A stretch of 55,954 bases of DNA from an uncultured Clostridia bacterium (GTDB lineage Bacteria > Bacillota > Clostridia > Oscillospirales > Oscillospiraceae): the NCBI GenBank assembly GCA_946061515.1, contig CAMGRL010000011.1, positions 1 to 55,954 on the forward strand. Reading direction: 5' to 3'. Below the pieces are notes generated by a model. The model was not told the origin of the DNA. It was given only the letters and a program-made list of their open reading frames with translations, and searched no databases. The position numbers were made by a program, and so were the translations under genes. How positions within the stretch are numbered: the first letter of the stretch is position 1; each line of letters starts with the position of its first letter. Below, one piece after another: positions 26,271 to 33,923 of the stretch.

Positions 26271-26627
26271 TTACCTGCCCAGAACGGCGGCCCACTCGGC
26301 TTCCTTAAAGCCCACCAGCACGAAGCCGTCGCCGATCAGCAGGGGGCGCTTTACCAGCATGCCATCCGTGGCCAGCAGGGTAATCTGCTCCTCCTCGCTC
26401 ATGGCGGGCAGCTTTTCTTTCAGCTGCAATTCCTTGTACAGCAGCCCGCTGGTATTGAAAAATTTCTTCAGGGGCAGCCCGCTCTCTTTGTACCAGGCCC
26501 GCAGCTCTTGGGCACTGGGTTTATTGTCCTTGATGTGCCTTTCCTCAAAGGCAACGCCCTTCTCCTCCAGCCACTTTTTCGCCTTCAGGCAGGTGCTGCA
26601 TTTGGGATAACAGATAAATTGCATCAT
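26271..26627 (-). CDS. ArsC/Spx-family thioredoxin-fold protein
   Basis: The 118-residue protein has the ArsC/Spx layout: N-terminal redox CSTC motif in CYPKCSTCLKAKKWLEE, HIKDNKPSAQEL, the FNTSG segment, and the RPLLIGDGFVLVGF end carrying the conserved Arg. In Spx the CxxC acts as a redox switch for RNA polymerase binding; in ArsC the Cys reduces arsenate. No ars genes are nearby, so I lean to an Spx/YffB-like role. The first of two consecutive ATGs is used, 5-6 bases after AGGAG. It follows the rhodanese lipoprotein gene by 22 bp. Confidence 0.85.
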   Translation of the reverse strand: MMQFICYPKCSTCLKAKKWLEEKGVAFEERHIKDNKPSAQELRAWYKESGLPLKKFFNTSGLLYKELQLKEKLPAMSEEEQITLLATDGMLVKRPLLIGDGFVLVGFKEAEWAAVLGR

Positions 26628-26649
26628 ACCTTCTCCTTTTTCGTTTCTG

Positions 26650-27051
26650 TCATTCTCCGCCGGAGACGGTGTCTCCCGGCCAGTCCATAATGCCGCCGAA
26701 CTCCACAACATGGGTATAACCCAGGGCAGCCAGCTTTTCTGATGCCTGCTTGCTGCGGTTTCCGCTGCGGCAGTAGACCAGGATCAGCTGGTCCTTATCC
26801 GGAAGGGCCGGGATCTCCTCCGTTCCGATGGTCTCGTTGGGGATGCAGATGGCCCCGGGGATATGGGCATTTTCATACTCCTCCCGGGTGCGTACGTCCA
26901 GAAGGATATAGTTTTCCTCCCCGTCCATGATGGCGATGGCTTCCTCGGCCGTGACCTGCCGGTAGCCGTTTTTCGTCCCGCTCTCCTCCGGCGCGGCGGA
27001 ACAGCCGGAGAGGATGACCGCCAAAATGAGAAACAAAAGCAGTTTTTTCAC
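26650..27051 (-). CDS. Rhodanese-domain lipoprotein
   Basis: The 133-residue secreted lipoprotein has a signal peptide with lipobox LSGC, a short tether, then a single rhodanese domain (LLDVRTREEYENAHIPGAI) with active-site Cys in VYCRSGNRSKQA. It probably carries out sulfur transfer or thiol chemistry at the outer face of the membrane. The start is a GTG at 27051 because AAGGAGG lies 5 bases before it and the signal peptide begins there; an upstream in-frame extension would destroy the signal. It is in one transcript with the ArsC/Spx-like gene. Confidence 0.85.
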   Translation of the reverse strand: MKKLLLFLILAVILSGCSAAPEESGTKNGYRQVTAEEAIAIMDGEENYILLDVRTREEYENAHIPGAICIPNETIGTEEIPALPDKDQLILVYCRSGNRSKQASEKLAALGYTHVVEFGGIMDWPGDTVSGGE

Positions 27052-27079
27052 GTTTTCCTCCTTATATTCAATGAAGCGC

Positions 27080-27331
27080 TTACGATTTTTCCCGGGCCGG
27101 CCCCTTAAACCCCAGATCACCCAGGTATGTGCCGTTGTTTCTCAGCGTCATCTTCCAGGGAGCGTACCAGATCCTGTTTTCCGGGTCAGTCTTACAGCCG
27201 GACAGCATTTCACCGTAAGCACTGCGAAGCTCCTCCCCATCGGTTTTTTCTATCAGCGCTTCGATCTCTTCGTCTGACATGGGCGCGATCAGCATTCTCT
27301 TTGTTTTGATTATCGTCTCTCTCTTTTTCAT
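27080..27331 (-). pseudogene. GNAT acetyltransferase, N-terminal remnant
   Basis: The 83-residue frame reads as the start of a GNAT-family acetyltransferase of the type with TKRMLIAPMSDEEIEALIEK and NGTYLGDLGFKGPA, but ends just where the central strand and the acetyl-CoA-binding motif (Q/RxxGxG/A) should follow. Normal length is about 170-180 residues. No continuation is found in other frames before the rhodanese gene begins 28 bp later, so the 3' half was deleted. AAGGTGA lies before the ATG and it still heads the small operon. Confidence 0.65.
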
Positions 27332-27379
27332 TCTGATCACCTTATACTATTCTTCTGTTTTTCTCACCATTTATCAATC

Positions 27380-27388
27380 AGTATACCA
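27380..27388 (-). promoter_or_regulatory. Extended -10 promoter of the rhodanese/ArsC operon
   Basis: On the minus strand TGG-TATACT (27380-27388) is an extended -10 element about 50 bases before the acetyltransferase remnant; no good -35 is seen. Confidence 0.4.
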
Positions 27389-27447
27389 TGGATTATGAAA
27401 AAAGAAAGCTGCCGGGAAAAATTCTCTTTGGCATTTTTCCGCTGAAA

Positions 27448-27472
27448 AATGCCGTCCTCTCGGGACGGCATT
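27448..27472 (-). terminator. Terminator of the BY-kinase operon
   Basis: A 10-bp stem (27448-27457 and 27463-27472) is followed by a run of T in minus-strand reading, 3 bases past the stop codon of the last kinase gene. Confidence 0.8.
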
Positions 27473-27475
27473 CAG

Positions 27476-28891
27476 TCATTTCTTGGCGTAATTCTTATAG
27501 CTGCGGTAATACTCCCCGTAGCCGTAGTACCCGTAGGCCTTGCCCATGGCGCCGTGGCTGACGCAGTTGAGCACACAGCCGATCAGAGGCAGATCGTCGT
27601 CGGAAAGAAGCTGGATGCCTTCCAGGATCTGGCTCTTCGACGCATAGTCCTGCCGGATGGTGAGCAGGGCGCAGTCGGCCAGAACGGACAGCTCCGCCGC
27701 GTCCGCCAGCAGGGAGCAGGGCGGTGTGTCCAGAATGATGTAGTCAAAGACATTCCGGGCCTCGCTGATAAATTCCCGGGCCTTTTCCGTGGCCAGAAGC
27801 TCCGCCGCATTGGACACCGGCCTGCCGCCGTATACCGCGAAAAAGTTTTCCGTCTTCGTGGGGCGGATAAAGTCGCTGACAGAATGATTCCCCCGCAGAT
27901 AGTCGGACAGGCCCCGGGTGCCTTTTTCCCCCAGGACGCCGGCTATGGAGGGATTGCGCAGGTCGCAGTCCACCAGAAGGGTCTTGCTGCCCTTCTGGGC
28001 CAGGGCCAGAGCCAGATTGGCCGCCACCGTGGTCTTGCCTTCACCGGGGACAGCGCTGGACACCAGCAGCACCTTTTTTTCGTTCTTCTGCATTTCTTTT
28101 TCGACCCGGAGGCGCAGCAGACGCATGGCCTCAACAAAGCCGTACTGGTCCCCCTGTCCGGCCAGCCCGGGGTAGGTTTTGCTTTTCTGATAGGCCTTGA
28201 CCAGGGGCAGCATACCCAGGCAGCTCAGATTGACCAGACGCCGCAGCTCCTCTTCATTGTGGATCGTTGAACGGGCAAAGCTCAAAAACAGCACCGCGCA
28301 GATCCAAATGGCCAGGCCGAGGGCAAGCCCTTTTTTCACCGCGGCGCTATAGTCCCGGCTGTTGATGGGGGCTGTGGGCAGGCCGCTCTCATCCAGCAGA
28401 TACATGTCGGTAGGCCCCACCACAAATTCCGCAATGCTGGGATAATAGGTGATGACGGCGTTGAGCACATCGTAAGCCAGCTGCGGATCGCCGGAGGTCA
28501 CGGTCAAGGTGAAGATGTTGGTATTGTTCAGCACGCTGGCCGTCACCCGGGGCATGGAGGATATTCCCAGTTCCTTCATCACCTTGCTGCTCAGCGCGCC
28601 GCTGGTGAGAATATAGGGAAAGGTTTTCTGCATCTGTTCTGCTGTGGCTGTGTTATAGGTCCGGACTTCCGCCTGAAGAGGGTTGGTCACATAGACGGTA
28701 AAGGAGGCGCTGGCCTGATACTGTGGGGAATAAGAACGGTAGGTCCTCCAGCAGAAAAACGCGGCGAACAGGATGACCAGCAAAACGCCCGGGAGCAGAA
28801 GGCGCTTCGCGCCCCGGCGGAAATCCGAGATCAGTATGCCCAGGTCAATTTTGTTCCCGGCCATCTTTTTATCTGTGTAATCATTGCTCAT
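27476..28891 (-). CDS. Wzz/BY-kinase fusion (tyrosine autokinase), copy 1
   Basis: The 471-residue protein has a Wzz chain-length domain between two membrane helices (about residues 31-50 and 188-207) and a cytoplasmic BY-kinase domain. That domain holds Walker A VPGEGKTT (281-288), Walker A' LLVDCD (305-310), Walker B DYIILDTPP, and a Tyr-rich C-terminal tail with seven or more Tyr that is the usual autophosphorylation cluster. In polysaccharide loci such kinases set chain length and control polymerases. It is a fused protein, unlike the split CpsC/CpsD of streptococci. The nearest ribosome site (GGAGG) is 13 bases from the ATG, longer than usual. It is the last of three genes in the operon. 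Confidence 0.9.
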   Translation of the reverse strand: MSNDYTDKKMAGNKIDLGILISDFRRGAKRLLLPGVLLVILFAAFFCWRTYRSYSPQYQASASFTVYVTNPLQAEVRTYNTATAEQMQKTFPYILTSGALSSKVMKELGISSMPRVTASVLNNTNIFTLTVTSGDPQLAYDVLNAVITYYPSIAEFVVGPTDMYLLDESGLPTAPINSRDYSAAVKKGLALGLAIWICAVLFLSFARSTIHNEEELRRLVNLSCLGMLPLVKAYQKSKTYPGLAGQGDQYGFVEAMRLLRLRVEKEMQKNEKKVLLVSSAVPGEGKTTVAANLALALAQKGSKTLLVDCDLRNPSIAGVLGEKGTRGLSDYLRGNHSVSDFIRPTKTENFFAVYGGRPVSNAAELLATEKAREFISEARNVFDYIILDTPPCSLLADAAELSVLADCALLTIRQDYASKSQILEGIQLLSDDDLPLIGCVLNCVSHGAMGKAYGYYGYGEYYRSYKNYAKK

Positions 28892-28923
28892 GGTATGCTC
28901 TGTTCCTCCGGTTGTTCATCGGT

Positions 28924-30360
28924 TCACTGCTCACTGTATTTTCCATACTTTCCGTAACGGCCGTAGTGTCCGTATCCGTAGCCATATCCATAGCCCTCTC
29001 CCTGGGGCAGTGAATAGACGTTATTCACCACGCAGCCCAGCAGCTTGGACCTGGCGTTGTCCAGCGCCGTGGCCGCCCGGTTCAGGCCCTCCGACGTCAC
29101 ATAATTCTGCCGCACTACCAGCAGTGAAGCGTCCGCCAGTTCCATAATGAACTCCGCGTCCGACGCCACCGACATGGGCGGCGTGTCCACGATCACATAG
29201 TCGAAGTACTTGCGCGCCTCTTCCATCAGTCTGGCCATGCCCGGGGACCCGGCAAGCTCCGTATTGCTGCGCATGCCTTTGCGCTCCAGCAGCAGATACA
29301 GCTCCGTATCCTTCATGCGGACAATGGTGTCCTTCATTTCCGCCCGGCCGGCCACCACATCCACAGTGCCCACGCCTCTCCAGGGACACTCCAGGATCTT
29401 ATAGCAGGCAGGCTTCCGGAAATCGCAGTCCATCAGCAGCACGCGCTTGGATTTTTTGGCCATGGCCAGGGCCAGATTCACCGCGATGGTGGACTTGCCC
29501 TCGTTTTCCATCACACTGGTGATCATGAGGATCTGGCCGTCCTTCGGCATCTGCATCTCCACCCTGCGGCGCAGCTTCCGCATGGTTTCCGTAAACAGGA
29601 AGCTGGTGGTGGGTTTGGTGATCAGAATGCCGGTTTTCCGCCGTCTGAGCAAAGCGCCCAGAGTCTTGTACTTCTTTTCGTGATGAATTTCCCCCAGCAC
29701 CTGGCAGTTCAGCTTCTTTTCCGCCTCCTGTCTGCTGCGCACCGTATCCCGCCGGTAGGAGAGCAGGCCCAGCAGAACACACGTGGCCGCCGCGGCCAGG
29801 ACTGCCGCCTTTTTTAAATAAGAAAAGGAGGCGGCGGCGCTGACCGGCGCCACAGGCACCACCGGGTCCTGCAGGACCTCCAGAATGGTGTCGCCCAGCA
29901 CCTGGTAGGAGACAACGGAATGATTTTCAATGATCGCCCTGGTCACCAGAAAGGCGGTGCGCGGGTCGGAGGCCGTGACGCGTAAAGTGAGCAGGTTGGT
30001 CTCGGCAATGGCTGTGGCACTGATGGTTCCGTCAAAGGTGTTCATGCCCAAAGTCTGCAAAATGGTCTTGCGCAGAATGGAGCTGTTGAGCACCTCCGAA
30101 AACACGCTGGCCAGGTTGGTAGTGGCGGACAGGTTCTGATAAACCGTGGAAGAGCTGCCTTTTGCCGATACCACAAAGGTGGTAGTCGTAGCATAGGCCG
30201 GGGTATAAAGAAGGTCCGACAGCACATAGGCAGCCATCCCCGCAAGCAGGGCGGCAGCCAGAATGAGGTACCAGCGCCTCAGCACATCCTGCACAATGGT
30301 CAGCGGGCTGAAGGACAGCAGAGAGATCTGCTCGTTCTGATTTTCTGTCTTTTCCTGCAT
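28924..30360 (-). CDS. Wzz/BY-kinase fusion (tyrosine autokinase), copy 2
   Basis: This 478-residue paralogue of the downstream gene has membrane helices at about 31-50 and 183-202, Walker A ENEGKST (285-291) with Glu-Asn where copy 1 has Pro-Gly, Walker A' LLMDCD (308-313) and DYVIVDTPP. The tail is a GYGYGYG-type Gly/Tyr run ending GKYGKYSEQ. Two adjacent complete kinases may act as a pair of unlike subunits. Its ribosome site lies in the last codons of the upstream gene, so the two are translationally linked. No glycosyltransferase, flippase or polymerase gene accompanies them in the window. Confidence 0.9.
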   Translation of the reverse strand: MQEKTENQNEQISLLSFSPLTIVQDVLRRWYLILAAALLAGMAAYVLSDLLYTPAYATTTTFVVSAKGSSSTVYQNLSATTNLASVFSEVLNSSILRKTILQTLGMNTFDGTISATAIAETNLLTLRVTASDPRTAFLVTRAIIENHSVVSYQVLGDTILEVLQDPVVPVAPVSAAASFSYLKKAAVLAAAATCVLLGLLSYRRDTVRSRQEAEKKLNCQVLGEIHHEKKYKTLGALLRRRKTGILITKPTTSFLFTETMRKLRRRVEMQMPKDGQILMITSVMENEGKSTIAVNLALAMAKKSKRVLLMDCDFRKPACYKILECPWRGVGTVDVVAGRAEMKDTIVRMKDTELYLLLERKGMRSNTELAGSPGMARLMEEARKYFDYVIVDTPPMSVASDAEFIMELADASLLVVRQNYVTSEGLNRAATALDNARSKLLGCVVNNVYSLPQGEGYGYGYGYGHYGRYGKYGKYSEQ

Positions 30361-30366
30361 AAGCGC

Positions 30367-31209
30367 TTACTCCTCCACCACCACGATCAGCCGTGTATAG
30401 CCGGTATAATTGCCGTATTTCACCGTATAGGCCACGCTGTAAGTCCCCGGCGTGCCGGTGCTGACATCAGAACTGTAGGTGACGGAGACCCGGTCTCCGT
30501 AGTTTTTCAAATCGATCAGCTCCCCGCTGACGCGCAGCGCGCTCAGATATGAATTGGGGTCAAAGCGGGCGCCTTTTTCCAGATAGACCAGGTTTTCGCT
30601 GAGCTCCACGGCGGCATTGTACGCGTTGGAAGCGTAGACCTCCACCGGGACTGTCAGATAGACGGTGTCGTCCATGCTGTTCGTCACGCGAAATTCCACC
30701 AGATGCATGCCCTCCGCCGTAATGGAGCTGTCCCGGCTGACCAGCGTGGCCTTGATCCGGTCATCCAGCGCCCCGTCGATCGCATCCACGGCCCCAATAT
30801 AGTTAAGGACGTTGAAAGAGGTCCCGCTACGGAACACCAGCGGCGCGGACAGGGTGAAGCGGGGGCTTTCATAATCAATATAACGCAGTGTGCGCTTTGC
30901 TTTTGCCACATTCCCGGCCTTGTCGAAGGCGGCGTAGGTCACCTCAGCGGTATGATCCGGTTCCAGATCGGAGATGCCCTCTACCACAAGGCTGCCCGTC
31001 ACATCTCCGTCCCGGCTGTCCCTGGCGGTGACCCCGCTGAGCAGCTCAGCCTCCGTCACGCCGACGGAGACTTCGATCTCCTCATTCAGAAAAGAAATCT
31101 CAGGGGCGGTATGATCGACCGCCTGCCTGGAGAGGACAAAATAAGCCGCGAAAGCAATGCAGCACAGCGCCGTAAAAAACAAAACGCTCTTTTTTCCCTT
31201 TACCCTCAC
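30367..31209 (-). CDS. Membrane-anchored protein with DUF5011-type Ig-like domains
   Basis: The 280-residue protein has an N-terminal membrane anchor (residues 8-26) and an extracellular part with one clear DUF5011-like Ig domain (DHTAPEISF...VGVTEAELLSG...ARDSRDGDVTG...FDKAGNVAK) and two further beta-rich units. Such domains bind or present surface polymers. It starts the operon with the two BY-kinases, so it may be an outer partner of their Wzz domains. The start is GTG at 31209, 8 bases after GAGGAG. Confidence 0.8.
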   Translation of the reverse strand: MRVKGKKSVLFFTALCCIAFAAYFVLSRQAVDHTAPEISFLNEEIEVSVGVTEAELLSGVTARDSRDGDVTGSLVVEGISDLEPDHTAEVTYAAFDKAGNVAKAKRTLRYIDYESPRFTLSAPLVFRSGTSFNVLNYIGAVDAIDGALDDRIKATLVSRDSSITAEGMHLVEFRVTNSMDDTVYLTVPVEVYASNAYNAAVELSENLVYLEKGARFDPNSYLSALRVSGELIDLKNYGDRVSVTYSSDVSTGTPGTYSVAYTVKYGNYTGYTRLIVVVEE

Positions 31210-31316
31210 CGATCATTCTCCTCAGGCGCCGCGCGGAAACCGGCTTGTTTTCCGGGCGCGGCGCAGTATATTCTCTGTCCGGGAGGGCTTTTGACATACC
31301 ATCCCATAATAAAAGT

Positions 31317-31345
31317 ATTTTATATCCAGCTTCTGTATAAATCAA
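31317..31345 (-). promoter_or_regulatory. Promoter of the BY-kinase operon
   Basis: On the minus strand TTGATT (31340-31345), 17 bases and TAAAAT (31317-31322) precede a leader of about 100 bases. Confidence 0.45.
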
Positions 31346-31474
31346 GGGAAAATTTTGCAAAACGGCGCAAAGTTCGTCGCCAAGCCCATGCAGGATGTTC
31401 CTCAACCGGCAGTATTCCCTGTTGGCTGACCGGTTTGGTTCCCCGCCCCCATGTTTTCCTTTTCATTTCCGGTT

Positions 31475-31491
31475 TATGTAAACTTAACATA
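31475..31491. promoter_or_regulatory. Palindrome in the divergent control region
   Basis: TATGT-AAACTTA-ACATA is a 17-bp inverted repeat roughly midway between the two divergent promoters of the 31210-31741 region. It may be an operator. Apart from this, the promoters and the leader hairpin, I see no gene in that 532-base gap. Confidence 0.35.
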
Positions 31492-31572
31492 GATATTGTG
31501 TATGTATCTATTTTTGAACACAATATATTGAAAATTGTTAAAATTATCACCGGAAAAATTTGTTTTTTCTTA

Positions 31573-31601
31573 TTGACAAAACCGTCCTCAATAACTATAA
31601 T
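31573..31601 (+). promoter_or_regulatory. Perfect consensus promoter of the peptide-modification operon
   Basis: TTGACA (31573-31578), a 17-base spacer and TATAAT (31596-31601) match consensus at every position. Transcription would start near 31608, leaving a leader of about 134 bases before the PqqD-like gene. Confidence 0.8.
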
Positions 31602-31640
31602 TTTCTGATAGATACTGGGAAACTGGGCGTAGTATTTTTT

Positions 31641-31660
31641 CATAGGGGCATACCCCTATG
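31641..31660 (+). other. Leader hairpin before the PqqD-like gene
   Basis: CATAGGGG and CCCCTATG are perfect 8-base inverse arms around CATA, in the 5' leader of the operon. There is no T-run, so it may be a leader structure affecting stability or translation, or an operator. Confidence 0.4.
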
Positions 31661-31741
31661 ACTTTCCCGCAGGGAACGTCCCGCATCCCGGCACAGGGCG
31701 CTTTTCCTGGCAATTTTCCGCCGGACCGGAAGGATGGGTAT

Positions 31742-32008
31742 ATGAAGATCAAAGACAACTTTATTCTCCGTGAAATCGCCGGCGAGCATATTCTGATCCC
31801 CGTGGGGGAAGCGGCTCTCCGTGTCCACGGGATGGTCACTTTAAGTGAAAGCGCCGTTCTGCTCTATGAAAAGCTGCAGAACGAATGTGATGAAGAAGAT
31901 CTGGTGAATGTGCTCACCGCCGAATACGAGGTAGACCGGGACGAGGCTCTGCGGGATGCAAAGGCTTTCCTGGACCAGATGCGGCAGGTCGGCATATTGG
32001 AAGGATGA
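31742..32008 (+). CDS. PqqD-family peptide chaperone (RRE)
   Basis: The 88-residue winged-helix protein has the PqqD pattern: FILREIAGEHILIPVG, LSESAVLLYEKL and YEVDRDEALRDAKAFLDQM followed by a hydrophobic end. In peptide natural-product loci PqqD-type RRE domains bind the leader of the precursor and hand it to a radical SAM enzyme. Here both a candidate precursor (32801) and a radical SAM/SPASM protein (33924) are in the same operon, which supports that role. It is the first gene after a consensus promoter. Confidence 0.88.
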   Translation: MKIKDNFILREIAGEHILIPVGEAALRVHGMVTLSESAVLLYEKLQNECDEEDLVNVLTAEYEVDRDEALRDAKAFLDQMRQVGILEG

Positions 32009-32012
32009 TTCA

Positions 32013-32768
32013 ATGAGAGCGAAGAAACGTAAGCCGCAGAAGCTGGGCCTGGCGCTGCTGGTGCTGCTGTGTGTTCTGATGCTGCTTTTGCTGAGCTGGG
32101 GCGGATCCTCAGCCAGTCCGGGCAAGACGCCCGCAGAAGCAAGCCCCGAGCCGGTCAGCGCCGAGGAGACGCCCCCGCTTCCCACCCCAGCTGTTCAGCA
32201 GGACGAGCCCCGCTTTAATGTGGAGCTGCCTTACGACTTGGAGGGCGGCGAGCTGCGGATCATTTCCCTGTTTCAAACCGACGCGCTGAACCCGGACTGC
32301 GACAATGCGGAGGGAAGCGACCTGGCCTCGGTGGAGTTGGTGAATCTTTCGGACAGCTATCTGGAGGAAGCCCGGCTGACCATCCTTTTGACCGACGGAA
32401 CGACCCTGGAATTTCTTGTGCAGGATCTGCCTGCCGGAATGACCGTATGGGCCTTTGAAACCGGAAACCAGAGCATTTCAGACGACGCGAAATGCGAGAA
32501 GGTCGACTGCACGGCCCAGTTTCTGGACGCCCAGCCGCTGATGAGCGGCATAAGTACGGAGGCAAACGACGCCAATCTGACCGTGACGAACCAGACCGGC
32601 GCGGATATCGCTGTTTTGACCCTGCGGATCCACTGTCTCTTTGAAAACGTTTATTTCGGCGGAAAATCCGTTGAATATACTATTGATAATTTAGCAAACG
32701 GCGCTGCGGCGGAGATCTACGCTGCGGAATGTTACATGGGAACGGCCCAGGCCGTCTCCATCCGATGA
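32013..32768 (+). CDS. Membrane-anchored protein of unknown function in the RiPP-like operon
   Basis: I do not recognise this 251-residue protein. It has a basic N terminus (MRAKKRK), one hydrophobic helix (about residues 12-29), a Pro/Glu/Ser-rich linker to about 65 and a beta-rich extracellular domain of about 185 residues with three cysteines. It begins 4 bp after the PqqD-like gene with GGAAGG before the ATG and precedes the precursor gene by 32 bp, so it is probably a dedicated part of the system, for example an outer receptor, immunity or processing partner. No protease motif is visible. Confidence 0.7.
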   Translation: MRAKKRKPQKLGLALLVLLCVLMLLLLSWGGSSASPGKTPAEASPEPVSAEETPPLPTPAVQQDEPRFNVELPYDLEGGELRIISLFQTDALNPDCDNAEGSDLASVELVNLSDSYLEEARLTILLTDGTTLEFLVQDLPAGMTVWAFETGNQSISDDAKCEKVDCTAQFLDAQPLMSGISTEANDANLTVTNQTGADIAVLTLRIHCLFENVYFGGKSVEYTIDNLANGAAAEIYAAECYMGTAQAVSIR

Positions 32769-32800
32769 TGCCGTGTTCAGATACAGGAAGGAGAACGAGA

Positions 32801-33052
32801 ATGAAGAAATATGTGAAGCCTGAGCTCTTTTTCGAAAGCTTCGAGCTTAGCCAGAGCATCGCAGCCTGCGGGATTGATGTAAAAAATTTGACCAGTAAAG
32901 AAGATTGCGCAGCGCTTGACGAAGAATTCTGGCCGGGAATGGGCGGTACTCAAGTTTTCCAGGCAGATGCGTGTACTTTGGACTTTAATACCATTGAAGT
33001 CTACTGCTACACCTATGGCACCAGCGAGGCCGGAAGGGTGTTCAACTCCTGA
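32801..33052 (+). CDS. Candidate RiPP precursor peptide
   Basis: The 83-residue peptide has an N-terminal KKYVKPELFFESFELSQ segment, a clostridial-type leader with alternating hydrophobic and charged residues, then SIAACG and an acidic, aromatic-rich C-terminal region with Cys at 23, 36, 58 and 69, a GMGG turn at 46-49 and YCYTYG at 68-73. AGGAAGGAGA gives a strong ribosome site, and the stop overlaps the start of the kinase-like gene (TGATG), coupling their translation. Size, context and strong ribosome site support a precursor whose Cys or nearby residues would be modified by the radical SAM enzyme; the exact core and cleavage site are unknown. Confidence 0.75.
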   Translation: MKKYVKPELFFESFELSQSIAACGIDVKNLTSKEDCAALDEEFWPGMGGTQVFQADACTLDFNTIEVYCYTYGTSEAGRVFNS

Positions 33053-33921
33053 TGGCTGAGCGGCGGCTTTACCGCCTGAGCATTTCCGGTGTAGGGATCA
33101 CCATCGCTTCACCCCGGCCCTTGCCGGTGACGGAGCGCTTTGCCCCTTTCCTCACGGAGGAGCGCGGAACGGACTTTCTTGTGGAATGCCGCGAAGTCCC
33201 CGCCCTTGCTGTCCCCTGCGGCGAACCGGTGTATAAAGGAGAGCGCTTCTGGGTCTGGCCGGACGAATGCGGCGGTTTTTCCCGCTGGTACTTTGACGGG
33301 ATGCAGGACAATGCTTTCTTTGCCCGCGCCCGGCAGGCCGGGGCCGACCGCGTCCTGGTGGACTATTCCCCCATTGGGCGTGAGCTGGTCTCCGACATGG
33401 GCAACTGCTTTGCTTTCAGCGGCTGGGAAATGCTGCTCCTCCAAAAGGGGAGATTGCTGCTTCACGCCTCCTGTGTGGACACTCCACTGGGCGGCCTGCT
33501 GTTCTCCGGCCCCTCAGGCATTGGGAAAAGCACCCAGGCAGAGCTGTGGCGGCAGTACGCGGGCGCAGAGTTGATCAACGGCGACCGGCCCATCCTCAGC
33601 CGGGATGAACAGGGCTGGCGCGCCTGGGGTTCTCCTTACGCCGGTTCCTCCCGCCACTTTGTGAACGAGAGCTGTGTTCTCCGTGCCGTCGTCCTGCTGA
33701 AGCAGGCAAAAAGCTGCAGTCTTCGCCGTCTCAACGGTGCGGATGCTTTCCGCCGGGTGTTCGCCGGAACAACGGTGAACAGCTGGAATAAGTCCTCCGT
33801 TCTGCACGTCTGCGAGCTGACGGAACGGCTGGTCTCCGCGTTGCCGGTGTACGAACTGTCCTGCACGCCTGACCGGGCGGCGGTGGAGCTGCTCCGGGCC
33901 GAATTGGAGAGAAAGGCGTAA
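33052..33921 (+). CDS. HPr-kinase-like protein of peptide biosynthesis
   Basis: The 289-residue protein is related to the C-terminal catalytic domain of HPr kinase/phosphorylase: P-loop FSGPSGIGKST (residues 151-161), INGDRP with Asp178, and a later AGSSRHFVNE segment. The first 120 residues do not match HPrK. HPrK-like enzymes occur in several peptide natural-product loci (for example some lasso peptide clusters, where they phosphorylate the peptide). It overlaps the precursor stop by one base and is followed 2 bp later by the radical SAM gene, so a direct action on the peptide is a reasonable inference. It is not true HprK, which acts on Ser46 of HPr and is about 310 residues with a different N domain. 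Confidence 0.8.
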   Translation: MAERRLYRLSISGVGITIASPRPLPVTERFAPFLTEERGTDFLVECREVPALAVPCGEPVYKGERFWVWPDECGGFSRWYFDGMQDNAFFARARQAGADRVLVDYSPIGRELVSDMGNCFAFSGWEMLLLQKGRLLLHASCVDTPLGGLLFSGPSGIGKSTQAELWRQYAGAELINGDRPILSRDEQGWRAWGSPYAGSSRHFVNESCVLRAVVLLKQAKSCSLRRLNGADAFRRVFAGTTVNSWNKSSVLHVCELTERLVSALPVYELSCTPDRAAVELLRAELERKA

Positions 33922-33923
33922 AC

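Noticed and set aside
33052-33921. HprK (bifunctional HPr kinase/phosphorylase) as the name of this gene.
   Set aside because: The catalytic P-loop region is HPrK-like but the N-terminal 120 residues do not match, and the operon context is peptide modification.
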